From a cyanobacterium PCC 7702 (GTDB taxonomy: Bacteria > Cyanobacteriota > Cyanobacteriia > Cyanobacteriales > Nostocaceae): DNA of 64,000 nucleotides. This document shows, piece by piece, positions 18,917 to 28,321 of this stretch. Each line of letters begins with the position of its first letter. Position 1 is the stretch's first letter. Both the position numbers and the translations under genes were made by a program. The notes under the pieces are model-generated. The model had not been told where the DNA came from. It saw nothing but the letters and a program-made list of their open reading frames with translations, and made no database searches. The DNA is taken from contig KB235926.1 in the NCBI GenBank assembly GCA_000332255.1, positions 2,594,333-2,658,332 on the forward strand, written 5' to 3'.

Positions 18917-19278
18917 GAATAATTCCTCGCTTGCAAAATTCTGCAGCTAGCTTTGAGCAAAAACTTTTTTACTCCAGCCCGAGCAAGTACAGCCAGCCGA
19001 GTACAATTGTGTTAACGTTAATACTCCCTATTAGGGATTGAAACAACCTCAAGCAACGAGCAAGTACAGCCAGCCGAGTACAATTGTGTTAACTGACAAA
19101 AATGTACCCAACTAAACCCCTGAAATTTCTCTTTCTTGGGAGTGAGGCTTTTTCATTTCTATCCAATGGTAGAGTTGAGCCAGGATCGTTTTAGGAGTTA
19201 TTCCCTTAAGTTATTATCTTTCTCAAGCTTTAGCATGGCATTCTAAATTATGAAGTTGAACTGGTGTAGGTGAAAAAG
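18917..19278. other. Intergenic region holding a CRISPR-like remnant
   Basis: About 360 bp between pdxA and the rhodanese-like gene, both on the minus strand. Apart from the duplicated element at 18980-19093 no gene was recognised. Confidence 0.5.
18980..19093. CRISPR. Minimal or decayed CRISPR-like element: 37-bp perfect duplicates around a repeat-like core
   Basis: Two identical 37-base units (18980-19016 and 19057-19093, beginning CGAGCAAG and ending GTTAAC) are separated by 40 bases. The first 28 of these (19017-19044) look like the 3' part of a cyanobacterial CRISPR repeat: the palindrome TCCCTATTAGGGA followed by TTGAAAC. So either the 37-mers are repeats and the 40-mer a spacer, or one orphan repeat is flanked by two copies of the same spacer-like sequence. 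No cas gene is in the window. Confidence 0.45.
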
Positions 19279-20382
19279 CTACAGCGAATTCAGGGACTTT
19301 GCCAGTCTAATGTTGCTTAACTGTGCTGCTAATTCGATGGCTGCTTTCATACTGGTCGCATTAGCTATTCCTCGACCAGCAATATCAAACGCCGTGCCGT
19401 GATCTGGGGAAGTACGAATAAAAGGAAGACCTATAGTTGTATTCACGGCAGTGTCAAATGCCATGAGTTTGACTGGAATTAAGCCTTGATCGTGATACAG
19501 TGCTAAGTAAGCATCTGCAACTTTGCTTGCATCGATTCCTTCGTACCAAGCTCGAGCTGGCTTTATCCACATTGTATCTGGTGGGATAGGACCGTCTAGT
19601 TGCCAATTCTGGTGTTTTCGACGTTCTTGTTCCAGCCACGGAATTAACCAATCTTGTTCTTCTGTTCCCAGTTGTCCTTGTTCGCCACTGTGGGGATTTA
19701 AACCGGCGATCGCTATTTTTCCATTTTCAATGCCAAAATCTTTTTGCAAGCAATTCACCAATAATTCAAGTTTTTGTGTCATTAACTCTGCTGTCAGCAC
19801 TTTTGGTACTTGACACAAGGGAATGTGTGTGGTGGCTAACAAGCATCGCAGCGTCCATCCGGTTCGGGGCGATCGCGCTACGAACAACATTGCAAATTTT
19901 TGGGTGCCAGACTTGGCCGCTAATAGTTCCGTTTGTCCTGGATAATCGTACCCGGCTGCTTTCCATGCAGATTTGGCAACTGGAGCTGTGACGATCGCAT
20001 CAAATTCACCAGCTTTGGTGCGGGCGATGGCCCATTCTAGATAAGCAAAACTTGCTGCACCGCTAGCTGCGTTACCCATTCCCATCACGATTTCGCTTTT
20101 GATTGTTTCTTCTAAGGGAACATCAGCAACTGACAAATTTTCCGGATTTGCTAAAGGAACCAAATTTCCGTTCACCAAGACTTTGGCATAAATCTTCGAT
20201 AACAAATCATGGCTACCCACAACCGTGACGTCAAAATTTTTACTCAGCCCTGGATCGGCCAAGGCTTTTAAAATCACTTCTGGTCCAATTCCTGCTGGAT
20301 CTCCCATTGTCAGCGCCAAACGAGGGCGATGCTTGGGTAACAATGTGTCGTTATCTTTGTTTCGTAAGGACATTACAGGCAA
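19279..20382 (-). CDS. pdxA: 4-hydroxythreonine-4-phosphate dehydrogenase PdxA
   Basis: 367 residues. The opening [15 protein letters not shown] is diagnostic of PdxA, as are [10 protein letters not shown] and the metal-binding [11 protein letters not shown]. It oxidises 4-phosphohydroxythreonine in the DXP-dependent pyridoxal 5'-phosphate pathway, with NAD and a divalent metal. The first 20 or so residues are polar and less conserved, and an in-frame ATG three codons in is an alternative start. Single gene on the minus strand, about 245 bp from the divergent petM. Confidence 0.95.
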   Translation of the reverse strand: MPVMSLRNKDNDTLLPKHRPRLALTMGDPAGIGPEVILKALADPGLSKNFDVTVVGSHDLLSKIYAKVLVNGNLVPLANPENLSVADVPLEETIKSEIVMGMGNAASGAASFAYLEWAIARTKAGEFDAIVTAPVAKSAWKAAGYDYPGQTELLAAKSGTQKFAMLFVARSPRTGWTLRCLLATTHIPLCQVPKVLTAELMTQKLELLVNCLQKDFGIENGKIAIAGLNPHSGEQGQLGTEEQDWLIPWLEQERRKHQNWQLDGPIPPDTMWIKPARAWYEGIDASKVADAYLALYHDQGLIPVKLMAFDTAVNTTIGLPFIRTSPDHGTAFDIAGRGIANATSMKAAIELAAQLSNIRLAKSLNSL

Positions 20383-20627
20383 TTTTTTTCAACTCAGCCG
20401 AAATGGAAAAATTACAACAGACCTTAAGTTTTCTGATATCAATTTTCAAAAGTAGAACTACCTGTTGTTTGTAGTCGTTTTTTTGCAGGAAAAGTATATT
20501 TTCCCTCTCCCAGTGTCAATCTCGTATATTTGTAACAATAGTTCATCCCGATCTCATCCTACAGCTATTCTCAAAGGCTCTGGTAGACTTAACTTAATTA
20601 AACAATTACTAAAGGGGTATTACAGAA

Positions 20628-20735
20628 ATGGATAGCGAAATGCTCTATGCTGCTATTTTGTCTTTCGGCTTAATCTTTGTAGGCTGGGGTCTGGGTGTGC
20701 TGCTGTTGAAAATTCAAGGTGCAGAACAAGAATAA
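20628..20735 (+). CDS. petM: Cytochrome b6f complex subunit PetM
   Basis: A 35-residue protein, easily missed because of its size: it opens MDSEMLYAA, has one membrane helix ([17 protein letters not shown]) and ends KIQGAEQE. Size and sequence match PetM, the small subunit VII of the thylakoid cytochrome b6f complex. AAAGGGG lies upstream as a ribosome site. ycf39 follows about 150 bp downstream in the same direction, an arrangement I remember from other cyanobacteria. Confidence 0.95.
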   Translation: MDSEMLYAAILSFGLIFVGWGLGVLLLKIQGAEQE

Positions 20736-20755
20736 CCGTTGCTAAGAACTTCTGT

Positions 20756-20789
20756 GAGAGTGAGAGACTTGGCAATATCTCTCACTCTC
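20756..20789. terminator. 12-bp perfect hairpin between petM and ycf39
   Basis: GAGAGTGAGAGA (20756-20767) pairs perfectly with TCTCTCACTCTC (20778-20789) around a 10-base loop. There is no strong T-run after it, so it may be a processing or stability element of the petM message rather than a classic terminator. Confidence 0.55.
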
Positions 20790-20886
20790 CGTTACATTCT
20801 GAAATGAAGAATGTAAAATTTTGTTTGTTCATATAATTCTGTTAAAATTTGATTCATAAAACTTTAATTTTTGTAAAGAACCTCTC

Positions 20887-21873
20887 ATGACACTATTAAT
20901 TGTCGGTGCTACTGGCACCTTGGGAAGACAAGTGGCTCGTCGGGCCATAGATGAGGGGTATAAAGTACGTTGTCTTGTCCGGAGTCAAAAAAAAGCCGCA
21001 TTTCTCAAAGAATGGGGTGCAGAACTTGTCCCGGGAGATTTGTGCTACCCTCAAACACTACAAGCAGCATTAGAAGGCGTCACTGCCGTTATTGACGCAG
21101 CTACATCTCGTCCTACCGATTCACAAAGTATCAAACAAGTAGATTGGGAAGGCAAAGTATCCTTAATTCAAGCGTCTGTAGGTGCTGGTGTAGAACGCTT
21201 TATCTTCTTTTCCATTATCAATGCCGAAAAGTATCCAGAAGTTCCTTTAATGGAAATAAAGCGGTGTACGGAACTATTTTTAGCCGAATCAGGCTTGAAT
21301 TATACGGTATTGCGACTGGCCGGTTTTATGCAAGGCTTGATCGGACAGTATGGCATTCCCATTTTGGAGGGACAACCAGTATGGGTGACAAGTGAGTCTT
21401 CACCCATTGCCTACATGGATACTCAAGACATAGCCAGATTTGCGATTCGTTGTCTGAGCCTACCAGAAACACAAAAGCGGACTTTTCCGGTAGTAGGTAC
21501 TCGTGCTTGGAGCACCCAGGAAATCATTAGCTTATGCGAACGCCTCTCTGGTAAAGAAGCAAAAGTAACGCGCATGCCTATTGGTCTACTGCGTACCGTA
21601 CGTCGGCTCTTACGCTTCTTCCAGTGGGGATGGAACGTAGCAGACAGACTCGCATTTACAGAAGTGCTAGCAAGCGGGATACCTCTAGATGCGCCGATGG
21701 AGGAGGTGTATCGGGTTTTTGGATTAGATCCAAAAGACACCACAACTTTAGAAAGCTACCTACAAGAGTACTTCAGTCGAATTATGAAGAAGCTCAAGGA
21801 ACTAGACTACGAAAAAAATCAAAAGAAAAAGAAAAAGGAAAAAAGAACTCCGTTTAAAAAAGCCAACAGCTAG
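20887..21873 (+). CDS. ycf39: Ycf39, atypical SDR involved in photosystem II assembly
   Basis: 328 residues. The NmrA-like Rossmann start LLIVGATGTLGRQVARRA binds a dinucleotide; KVSLIQASVGAGVERFIFFSI and YTVLRLAGFMQGLIGQY are family blocks. Ycf39 (HCF244 in plants) works with high-light-inducible proteins to deliver chlorophyll to newly made D1 during PSII assembly. The C-terminus ends in a strongly basic tail (about 310-328, many Lys) that looks strain-specific. Its position behind petM supports a thylakoid role. Confidence 0.92.
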   Translation: MTLLIVGATGTLGRQVARRAIDEGYKVRCLVRSQKKAAFLKEWGAELVPGDLCYPQTLQAALEGVTAVIDAATSRPTDSQSIKQVDWEGKVSLIQASVGAGVERFIFFSIINAEKYPEVPLMEIKRCTELFLAESGLNYTVLRLAGFMQGLIGQYGIPILEGQPVWVTSESSPIAYMDTQDIARFAIRCLSLPETQKRTFPVVGTRAWSTQEIISLCERLSGKEAKVTRMPIGLLRTVRRLLRFFQWGWNVADRLAFTEVLASGIPLDAPMEEVYRVFGLDPKDTTTLESYLQEYFSRIMKKLKELDYEKNQKKKKKEKRTPFKKANS

Positions 21874-22003
21874 TCAGCGATGCTTAGTATCAAGTTGACA
21901 AGGAACAATAAACAATTAACAAATCACTAATGACTAAATTGTCAAAAATGTGCAAGTATTAACATAATACACACAGCAGCACCTAAAGTTTGGATATTTG
22001 AGC

Positions 22004-22921
22004 GTGCCGAAAGCAGGCATTATCTACAACGACGTTAAACCGATAGCAGGTCGCGTTGCTATCGAACTGAAAGACAAATTCACTGCCGCGGGTTGGGATG
22101 TATGCATAACAACTGGTGTAGGAGGTATTTTGGGCTATTCCACCCCAGAAAGTCCAGTGTGCCACACACCGATAGAGGGTTTAGTACCTCCTGGTTTTGA
22201 TACAGAAACAAAATTTGCGGTCGTGTTGGGAGGAGATGGTACGGTTTTGGCAGCGGCTCGCTTGGTCGCTCCCTGCGGTATTCCCATACTGACAGTAAAC
22301 ACGGGTCATATGGGGTTTTTGACGGAAACTTACCTTAACCAATTACCCCAAGCTGTAGAGTGCCTCCTGGCAGGTAAGTATGAAATAGAACAGCGGGCGA
22401 TGCTGGCTGTGAAAGTGTTTCGAGGAGACTCTGTGCTGTGGGAGGCTCTCTGCTTGAATGAAATGGTGCTGCACCGAGAACCGCTTACCTCTATGTGCCA
22501 TTTCGAAATAGCAGTGGGGCGTCACGCGCCAGTAGACATTGCTGCAGACGGGGTGATTATTTCTACACCAACAGGTTCAACCGCTTACTCCTTGAGCGCT
22601 GGCGGTCCGGTGGTAACTCCTGGTGTACCGGTGTTACAATTAGTACCTATCTGTCCTCATTCTTTAGCTTCTAGGGCCTTGGTGTTTCCTGATACAGAAG
22701 CAGTTAATATCTACCCGGTCAATACACCCCGGTTAGTAATGGTAGTGGATGGCAATGGTGGATGCTATGTTTTACCAGAGGATCGAGTACACATCGAGCG
22801 ATCGCAGTACACAACCCGATTTATTCGCCTGCAACCGCCGGAATTCTTCCGAGTTTTGCGGGAAAAATTGGGCTGGGGATTACCGCACATTGCCAAACCT
22901 ACTTCAGTAGAATTACCGTAA
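22004..22921 (+). CDS. nadK: NAD kinase
   Basis: About 305 residues, starting at GTG 22004 ([10 protein letters not shown]..., the usual start in cyanobacteria); a TTG at 21998 is in frame. The NAD-kinase motifs [18 protein letters not shown] and [15 protein letters not shown] are intact, with the ATP-NAD site typical of the family. It makes NADP from NAD and ATP. Cyanobacteria often carry two paralogues; this is the roughly 305-residue type. It is followed about 230 bp later by the NblR-like regulator gene. Confidence 0.94.
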   Translation: MPKAGIIYNDVKPIAGRVAIELKDKFTAAGWDVCITTGVGGILGYSTPESPVCHTPIEGLVPPGFDTETKFAVVLGGDGTVLAAARLVAPCGIPILTVNTGHMGFLTETYLNQLPQAVECLLAGKYEIEQRAMLAVKVFRGDSVLWEALCLNEMVLHREPLTSMCHFEIAVGRHAPVDIAADGVIISTPTGSTAYSLSAGGPVVTPGVPVLQLVPICPHSLASRALVFPDTEAVNIYPVNTPRLVMVVDGNGGCYVLPEDRVHIERSQYTTRFIRLQPPEFFRVLREKLGWGLPHIAKPTSVELP

Positions 22922-23152
22922 TTATTAAAATTGGATGCATTTTTCGGTCAGAAAAGCTGCTTTGCCAGAAATTCGGAATAAAAGATTAAATTTATTTGGG
23001 ACCGAGATGGAAATTACTGAAGATAACACTTTCAGGGTGTAGAAAATGTTCAGAAAGCATGCTATTGGAAGGAGAAAGATAGATATTTTTATGTAAAATC
23101 ACAACAGAAAACAGCGTCGTTCCACATTCACTACCCAAAGCTCCAGAATGAT

Positions 23153-23839
23153 ATGACTCTCGGTCACAGTCCCTGCGTATTAGTAGTCGAAGGAGACGAA
23201 AATCTCGCCAATCAAATTGCCTTTGATTTAAAAGAAGCTGGTTATGAACCTCTAGTAGCTCATGATGGCACAAGCGGATTGCATCAAAGCCGCGATCGCC
23301 AACCAGCTTTAATTGTCATCGACCGAATGCTAGCAGGAGAATCAGGACTTTCGTTGTGTAAAAATCTGAGAAACATCGGTATGCGATCGCCTGTGCTAGT
23401 CTTAATGGCACGAGATACGGTCGATGACCGCGTTGCCTGTTTGGAAGCAGGAGCTGATGATTACTTTCTCAAACCCTACCGCTCGGAAAACTTCCTAAAC
23501 TTGATTCGCCTTTACTTAAAACCTGACATCGACAATACGGAGCAGTTACGATTTGGAGATTTAATTCTAGACATTGCAACCCGCCGTGCTATTCATAACG
23601 GCAGGACAATAGATTTAACAATGAAGGAATTTGAACTGCTCAAGTATTTGATGGAACATCCTCGAGAAGTGTTAACCCGCGAACAAATTTTAGAAAATGT
23701 ATGGGGCTATGATTTTATGGGCGAATCAAATGTTATAGAAGTTTATATCCGCTACTTGCGCTTGAAAATAGAAGATGAAGGTCAAAAACGCCTCATTCAA
23801 ACAGTTCGGGGCGTAGGTTATGTATTAAGAGAATCCTAA
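23153..23839 (+). CDS. nblR: OmpR-type response regulator, NblR-like, with degenerate receiver
   Basis: 228 residues: receiver (about 8-122) plus winged-helix DNA-binding domain ending TVRGVGYVLRES. The receiver keeps the phospho-Asp (VIDRML) and the Lys (FLKPY). The second residue of the acidic pair is Gly (VVEGDE) and the conserved Thr/Ser is Met (VLMARD). That fits NblR, the regulator of phycobilisome degradation and stress survival, described as an atypical, phosphorylation-independent regulator. The family name is from memory of close cyanobacterial sequences and could be wrong; OmpR-type regulator is certain. Confidence 0.68.
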   Translation: MTLGHSPCVLVVEGDENLANQIAFDLKEAGYEPLVAHDGTSGLHQSRDRQPALIVIDRMLAGESGLSLCKNLRNIGMRSPVLVLMARDTVDDRVACLEAGADDYFLKPYRSENFLNLIRLYLKPDIDNTEQLRFGDLILDIATRRAIHNGRTIDLTMKEFELLKYLMEHPREVLTREQILENVWGYDFMGESNVIEVYIRYLRLKIEDEGQKRLIQTVRGVGYVLRES

Positions 23840-23948
23840 AATCACACAAAAGGCAAAGAAAGCAAGTTGCAAACAACTACAAACTAGATACTATTTTGCC
23901 TTTTAGTTCTACTTACACTGGCAGTTAAGATTATAAATTGTTTACTCA

Positions 23949-24485
23949 ATGCTTTTGCGCTGGCAAAATTTACTCTTTATGATGCTAGGTTTGCTGTTAG
24001 TCGGTTGTTTTGCTTCCACACCAGCTAAAGTTCCAGTAACCGTAGATTCTCAATCTCTACCCTTGACAAATTTAGGCCAAAAATTACCTATTTCTGCTCG
24101 CGCTATTTTTCCCAATGGGAGCAAAATAGACTTGGAAGTAGCACAAACACCTCAACAACAAGCTATGGGCTTGATGTACAGACCAGCTTTACCCAAAAAT
24201 CAGGGAATGCTGTTTCAGTTTTCTTCACCGCAAGCAGTGAGTTTCTGGATGAAAAACGTACCCGTTCCTCTGGATATGGTTTTTCTTCGCGGGGGAGTAG
24301 TCCAAAAAATCATATCTGCTGTACCTCCTTGCACGACTGACCCCTGTCCCACCTACGGACCGAGGACACAAATCGACCAAGTAATTGAATTGCGTTCTGG
24401 TAGAGCAACAGAATTGGGTCTTCAGGAGGGCGATAGTGTTAAAATTGACTTTTTTAATCCCGGCATTTCACGGAGAAAGCAATAA
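23949..24485 (+). CDS. DUF192 lipoprotein
   Basis: 178 residues. The N-terminus has a hydrophobic stretch ending in a lipobox-like LLVGC (Cys about 24), so a membrane-anchored, extracytoplasmic protein is likely. The DUF192 domain spans about 55-170 with its core FWMKNVPVPLDMVFL and the Cys pair in PPCTTDPCPTYGP. The family is widespread, and function is not established. A hairpin with a T-run follows at 24627. Confidence 0.82.
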   Translation: MLLRWQNLLFMMLGLLLVGCFASTPAKVPVTVDSQSLPLTNLGQKLPISARAIFPNGSKIDLEVAQTPQQQAMGLMYRPALPKNQGMLFQFSSPQAVSFWMKNVPVPLDMVFLRGGVVQKIISAVPPCTTDPCPTYGPRTQIDQVIELRSGRATELGLQEGDSVKIDFFNPGISRRKQ

Positions 24486-25036
24486 ATTTCCTTCAGTCTG
24501 CTAGCCTAAAATAAATACAGATTTTATAGATTTCCCTCCCTATTTAACAATTACATTACTAAAACTTTTATTACCTGCAGCTAGTATTTAATGACAATTG
24601 GTGAGCGCAGAGCACGCTTGCTGGAAACCAACAACGTTGGTAGTACTTTTTTGCGGAAAAAGTATTGTTTTAAAAGTTACATAATAACAAAAGCATGGGA
24701 GACAAGATCTATCCTTTGACATAGGTGAAAAGATTGGTTAGTTGAGGACTATAAAGTCATGAAATCCTTCTCGTTGCAGGTGTATTTAAACAAACAAGTA
24801 AAGTAAAAAGGAACAATACTACTCCATCCATTTAGGTACTTAACATTCAAAGTATAAAAGAAGCGCTAGAATAAATACCCACCATAATTAATTTGCCAGA
24901 AAAGACCGGTATAACAACCACGCTTGAGCATTGCTTGGGTAGCTGTAGGGCAAAAGATAAAATCATCCTAAAAGCTACTTAACAAATTTGTCCAAAGGCA
25001 TGACAATATACACCACACAAAGGAGGTGATTTGTAA
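24486..25036. other. Intergenic region upstream of the DUF2949 gene
   Basis: About 550 bp without a credible gene. It contains a terminator-like hairpin near its start (24627-24652) and, just before the DUF2949 gene, an exceptionally strong Shine-Dalgarno sequence (AAAGGAGGTGATTT, ending about 25033). The rest shows no recognisable site. Confidence 0.5.
24627..24652 (+). terminator. Probable terminator downstream of the DUF192 gene
   Basis: ACCAAC (24627-24632) pairs with GTTGGT (24636-24641) around a 3-base loop; six T follow at 24647-24652. It lies 140 bp after the stop of the DUF192 gene. Confidence 0.55.
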
Positions 25037-25231
25037 GTGTTACCATCTAATTACTCACAGCTAATTCGTTTTTTGCAAGAGGATTTAGCGATTTCTGCAG
25101 CTTCTATTGAAGTTGCGCTTCGTCACAGTCAGCTAGATCCTGGTCCTTTACCAATGATTCTTTGGCAATACGGTCTCATCACTATGGAACAATTAGAAAA
25201 AATTTATGATTGGCTGGAAACGGCAGCATAG
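25037..25231 (+). CDS. DUF2949 small protein
   Basis: 64 residues, GTG start placed by the near-perfect ribosome site AAAGGAGGTGATTT. The sequence (SQLIRFLQEDLAISAASIEVALRH, then LPMILWQYGLITMEQLEKIYDWLE) matches my memory of the cyanobacterial DUF2949 family, a small helical protein of unknown function. The unusually good Shine-Dalgarno suggests high translation. A terminator follows at 25359. Confidence 0.8.
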   Translation: MLPSNYSQLIRFLQEDLAISAASIEVALRHSQLDPGPLPMILWQYGLITMEQLEKIYDWLETAA

Positions 25232-25358
25232 ATATGAGTAAATCGCTGAGGAGAATTAAAATATGTGGCGTCGGCTCTATCTACTCAAAAAGCCGTTAGC
25301 AAAAGGCACCTGTTGTCCCAGTTCCTACCTTTACTATTTCAGATATAAACTACTAAGA

Positions 25359-25388
25359 AAGTGGGTTGATAACTTGACCCGCTTTTTT
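25359..25388 (+). terminator. Rho-independent terminator after the DUF2949 gene
   Basis: AAGTGGGTT pairs with GACCCGCTT (two G-U pairs) around GATAACTT, followed by a run of T at about 25383-25388. Confidence 0.75.
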
Positions 25389-26051
25389 AGTTTGCTCGTT
25401 AATTTCTCTCTGCTACCGCTACATTTGATCCTATAAGTCAAAATTATCAAAAGCCCCGACGATATATTACTAGCTAAAAATACCAGCGATCGCTCATTCT
25501 TTTTCTTGTGTTTTCCCTGTTTTTTCTTTTCGCTTTTTTACCCCATCAGAAATTTTTCTGACCATGCTTTGTTATGTTTTTTCCGTCTGAAATTTTACCC
25601 TCTGGAGTTGAAAAATATCTTTAATAGTGGCCTCAAAACATTGTAAACCAAATTTCGACAATGTCAAATTGTTTTTCTGCTCATTTAAGTACTTAAAAGT
25701 AAATAAAATTACATTATTATTTAATTTCTAATCTTTTTTGCCCGAAATTATAGTAAAAATAACCAAAGAACTAGTATTAATTTTAACTAATACTGTTTGT
25801 GACAAAGATTTTACCTCTGTAATATTGCGTATTTTTGGCGACTTAAAAAGTTTTCCAAAGCACTTTTTGTTTAGAGACTGGCAATTTTAGGAGTAGCTAG
25901 TAAGATTTATGCAGATGAAAGTAGGAATTTTAGGAGTTTTATTTTGAAATGTACTTTTAAAATCCTAATTAACATTTATTTTGCCAAATTAAGCGCTTTT
26001 AATAAGTTTATCTCATTTGCTTTCAATACGTACTAATAGTGCTTTTTAAAC

Positions 26052-26085
26052 TAATCCTTACTAGGAAAGGATTATTTTATTTTTT
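26052..26085 (+). terminator. Orphan terminator-like hairpin
   Basis: TAATCCTT (26052-26059) pairs perfectly with AAGGATTA (26067-26074) around a 7-base loop and is followed by TTTTATTTTTTT. There is no coding frame within 800 bp upstream, so it may end a small RNA. Confidence 0.55.
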
Positions 26086-26698
26086 TAGATACAAAAAACG
26101 CTTTAGCTGATATACTCATTAAAAGCAAATTAAAAGAAGGTAAGCGCGTATACAGCTTGGCATCCGAATTTCTGGGTTTCACAAGTATCTAAATTTTTTA
26201 GTGAAGATACTTGTTTGTATTTACTTAGTTCGGAAGAAAGCAAAGTAGCAAACCACTCGTGTAGAGTTACAAATACTCCCACAAATTAGTTTTGCTACCA
26301 AAAACACTTAACATTTTGTAGAACATGTATGTAAGTTTGAGTCAATGAGGATCAGGTGAATATTAATTCCAATAATTCCATTGGTAAGAAACAAAGACAT
26401 GACCAATGTATCTAACCAATGCATCTATTTGTTTTATCTTCTTTCTAGCTCCTTTCAAAGAAGGTATTTTAGTCTTACCCAACTGTTACTAATTTCTGGC
26501 GAACATTTTTGCTGCTGACTTTAGGTTAGCTCCAAAGTTCTATGAAGATAGTGTTTCTAGAAAAGGTGAGAACGAATATGAGCGAATAAAAGTTTCCTTT
26601 TGACTGCAGTCCCTTCCAAGAACTAAGTTTTTCCTTCAAATTGCTATATAAAAGCCTTTGGGGGTATCTACACATTGGTGTTACTCCAAGGACATATT

Positions 26699-27706
26699 AT
26701 GGCGAATACTTTAGGCGCAAATCTGACAAAGATAAACTTTGCAAAAAGACTAAGAAAGTTCTCTCTCCACTTTCTGTTCAATTTTGCACTCAGCTTAGTT
26801 TTGATCTTGTTACTGGGTTTTTTTGAGTCTGGTAAACTATTAGCTTCTTCCGGTTCAGGTGAATTCCGAGTGCGCTCCACAACCGAGCAACCAGTACCAG
26901 CGAGTGATGGTGTTGGTGCATTTCGTACAGTATGTGACTTTTCCCACATGAATAATGACGACCCGATTTTATTTCCCGGTCAAGCAGGAAAATCACACTT
27001 GCATACTTTTTTTGGAAATACCCTAACTAATGCTGCTTCTGACTATAGCAGTTTAAGAAGCAGTGGAAATTCTACTTGTCGAGGAGGTATTGCAAATCGC
27101 ACCGGTTATTGGGTACCTGCGGTGCTCGATCGCCAAGGTAAAGCAATTGAACCTGCTCAGAGCCACTTTTACTACAAGTCAGGGTATCTTGGAATTTCAC
27201 CTTCTCAAATCAACAAAATTCCCGATGGATTGAGAATGATTGCAGGAGATGCGAAAGCAACAGGTCCGCAAAGTGGATTTGTTCACTGGAAGTGTTGGAA
27301 TCGATACACTGGTGATTTTGCTTCTATTCCCAAATGCGATATTGGTGACTTTGTGACCATGTCAGTTGATTTTCCCCAGTGTTGGGATGGTGTTAATCTG
27401 GATTCAGCCGACCATAAAAGTCATATTACCTATCCTGTAAACGGCGCTTGTCCATCTACACATCCAGTTGCAATTCCTCTGATTACAGAGAACATTCTGT
27501 ACCCTGTTCCAGAAGATGGCGATACCTCTGGGTGGAGATTATCTTCTGACTCCTACAGTACTGACCAACCGGGTGGATATTCCATACACGCGGATTGGTT
27601 CGACGGTTGGGATCCAAGTATTAAGGAAGCTTGGACAAATAACTGCATTAAAAAAGGACTTGATTGTCATTCTCACCTGCTAGGAGATGGACGCGAGATC
27701 TACTAG
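26699..27706 (+). CDS. Secreted DUF1996 protein
   Basis: 335 residues from ATG 26699; a TTG at 26675 is in frame. The N-terminus is a long signal sequence (basic stretch, then hydrophobic core about 24-42). The DUF1996 domain fills the rest: FRTVCDFSHMNNDDPI, SHLHTFFGNT, a long middle with paired cysteines, and the ending GLDCHSHLLGDGR. The family is best known from fungi and actinobacteria, often exported and without assigned function. The conserved His/Asp residues suggest a metal or sugar site, but that is inference. Long AT-rich DNA precedes it and nothing functionally linked is adjacent. Confidence 0.82.
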   Translation: MANTLGANLTKINFAKRLRKFSLHFLFNFALSLVLILLLGFFESGKLLASSGSGEFRVRSTTEQPVPASDGVGAFRTVCDFSHMNNDDPILFPGQAGKSHLHTFFGNTLTNAASDYSSLRSSGNSTCRGGIANRTGYWVPAVLDRQGKAIEPAQSHFYYKSGYLGISPSQINKIPDGLRMIAGDAKATGPQSGFVHWKCWNRYTGDFASIPKCDIGDFVTMSVDFPQCWDGVNLDSADHKSHITYPVNGACPSTHPVAIPLITENILYPVPEDGDTSGWRLSSDSYSTDQPGGYSIHADWFDGWDPSIKEAWTNNCIKKGLDCHSHLLGDGREIY

Positions 27707-27868
27707 CGGATTTTACAACTTGAATGGATACTCCTAGAGCTTAGGGATTGGAAGGAAAAATTAACAGTTCTGATAGGGAGTTTGGGAAATAGGGTGTAGA
27801 GAAGATGATTTCTTTACACCCAAGCTTTGACTGTTTTCATCGCTGTTACGGTCAGTAGCAACGCTGAA

Positions 27869-28120
27869 TTAATCGGCAGGGGTAACTTGTCTGGTGTTAA
27901 GGTGATTGAGTGACCAACGGTAATCGATTGGTACAGAGGAACACTGACAAATTTCCTCCAAGTGCTTTTGTTGAACAGCTGCTTTGCGGATGGTTATGAT
28001 TAGCTGATTGACTTGATGTCGCAGCTGTGGGTTTTTACTGACTGCTGATAGTGTTTGTTTTTCTAAAATTTGTAGTATCAGTTCGTAGTGAATGGGCGAA
28101 GGTAGAGGAATTTGCTCCAT
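27869..28120 (-). CDS. Small conserved cyanobacterial protein (DUF5340-like)
   Basis: 83 residues, predicted mostly helical, opening MEQIPLPSPIHYELILQILEKQT and with PQLRHQVNQLIITIRKA. I recognise it as a small conserved cyanobacterial protein, probably DUF5340, function unknown. No signal peptide or membrane helix. It lies upstream of and in the same direction as trpC, about 200 bp apart. Confidence 0.6.
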   Translation of the reverse strand: MEQIPLPSPIHYELILQILEKQTLSAVSKNPQLRHQVNQLIITIRKAAVQQKHLEEICQCSSVPIDYRWSLNHLNTRQVTPAD

Positions 28121-28321
28121 GAAATTAGTTAAAAGTTGTATGTTTTAAATGTTGAGATTTCGACTTGTTAAGGTAACAGAAGCAAAAAGAGGACTTTCCC
28201 CTTATTTTCTCTGACTCTTCCTTTGGTGATAAGGTTAGGGTAGTTGAGAATTACAAGGGGCGAGAATCCTCCTGTTTTTCCTGGGAATAAGTAAATTCTT
28301 ACACAGTCAACAAGTAACTGG

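Larger units (their letters stand above)
25232..26698. other. 1.4-kb AT-rich gap with an orphan terminator
   Basis: No open frame with coding character was found on either strand. It holds the terminator of the DUF2949 gene near its left end and a second, stand-alone terminator at 26052-26085 with no gene in front. The region is very AT-rich and could hold a small RNA, a degraded gene, or simply a long promoter region for the DUF1996 gene. Confidence 0.5.

Noticed and set aside
23840-23948. Long AAAAGGCAAA...TTTTGCCTTTT pairing after the NblR-like gene.
   Set aside because: The loop is about 45 bases and there is no clean T-run, so it is too weak to call a terminator.
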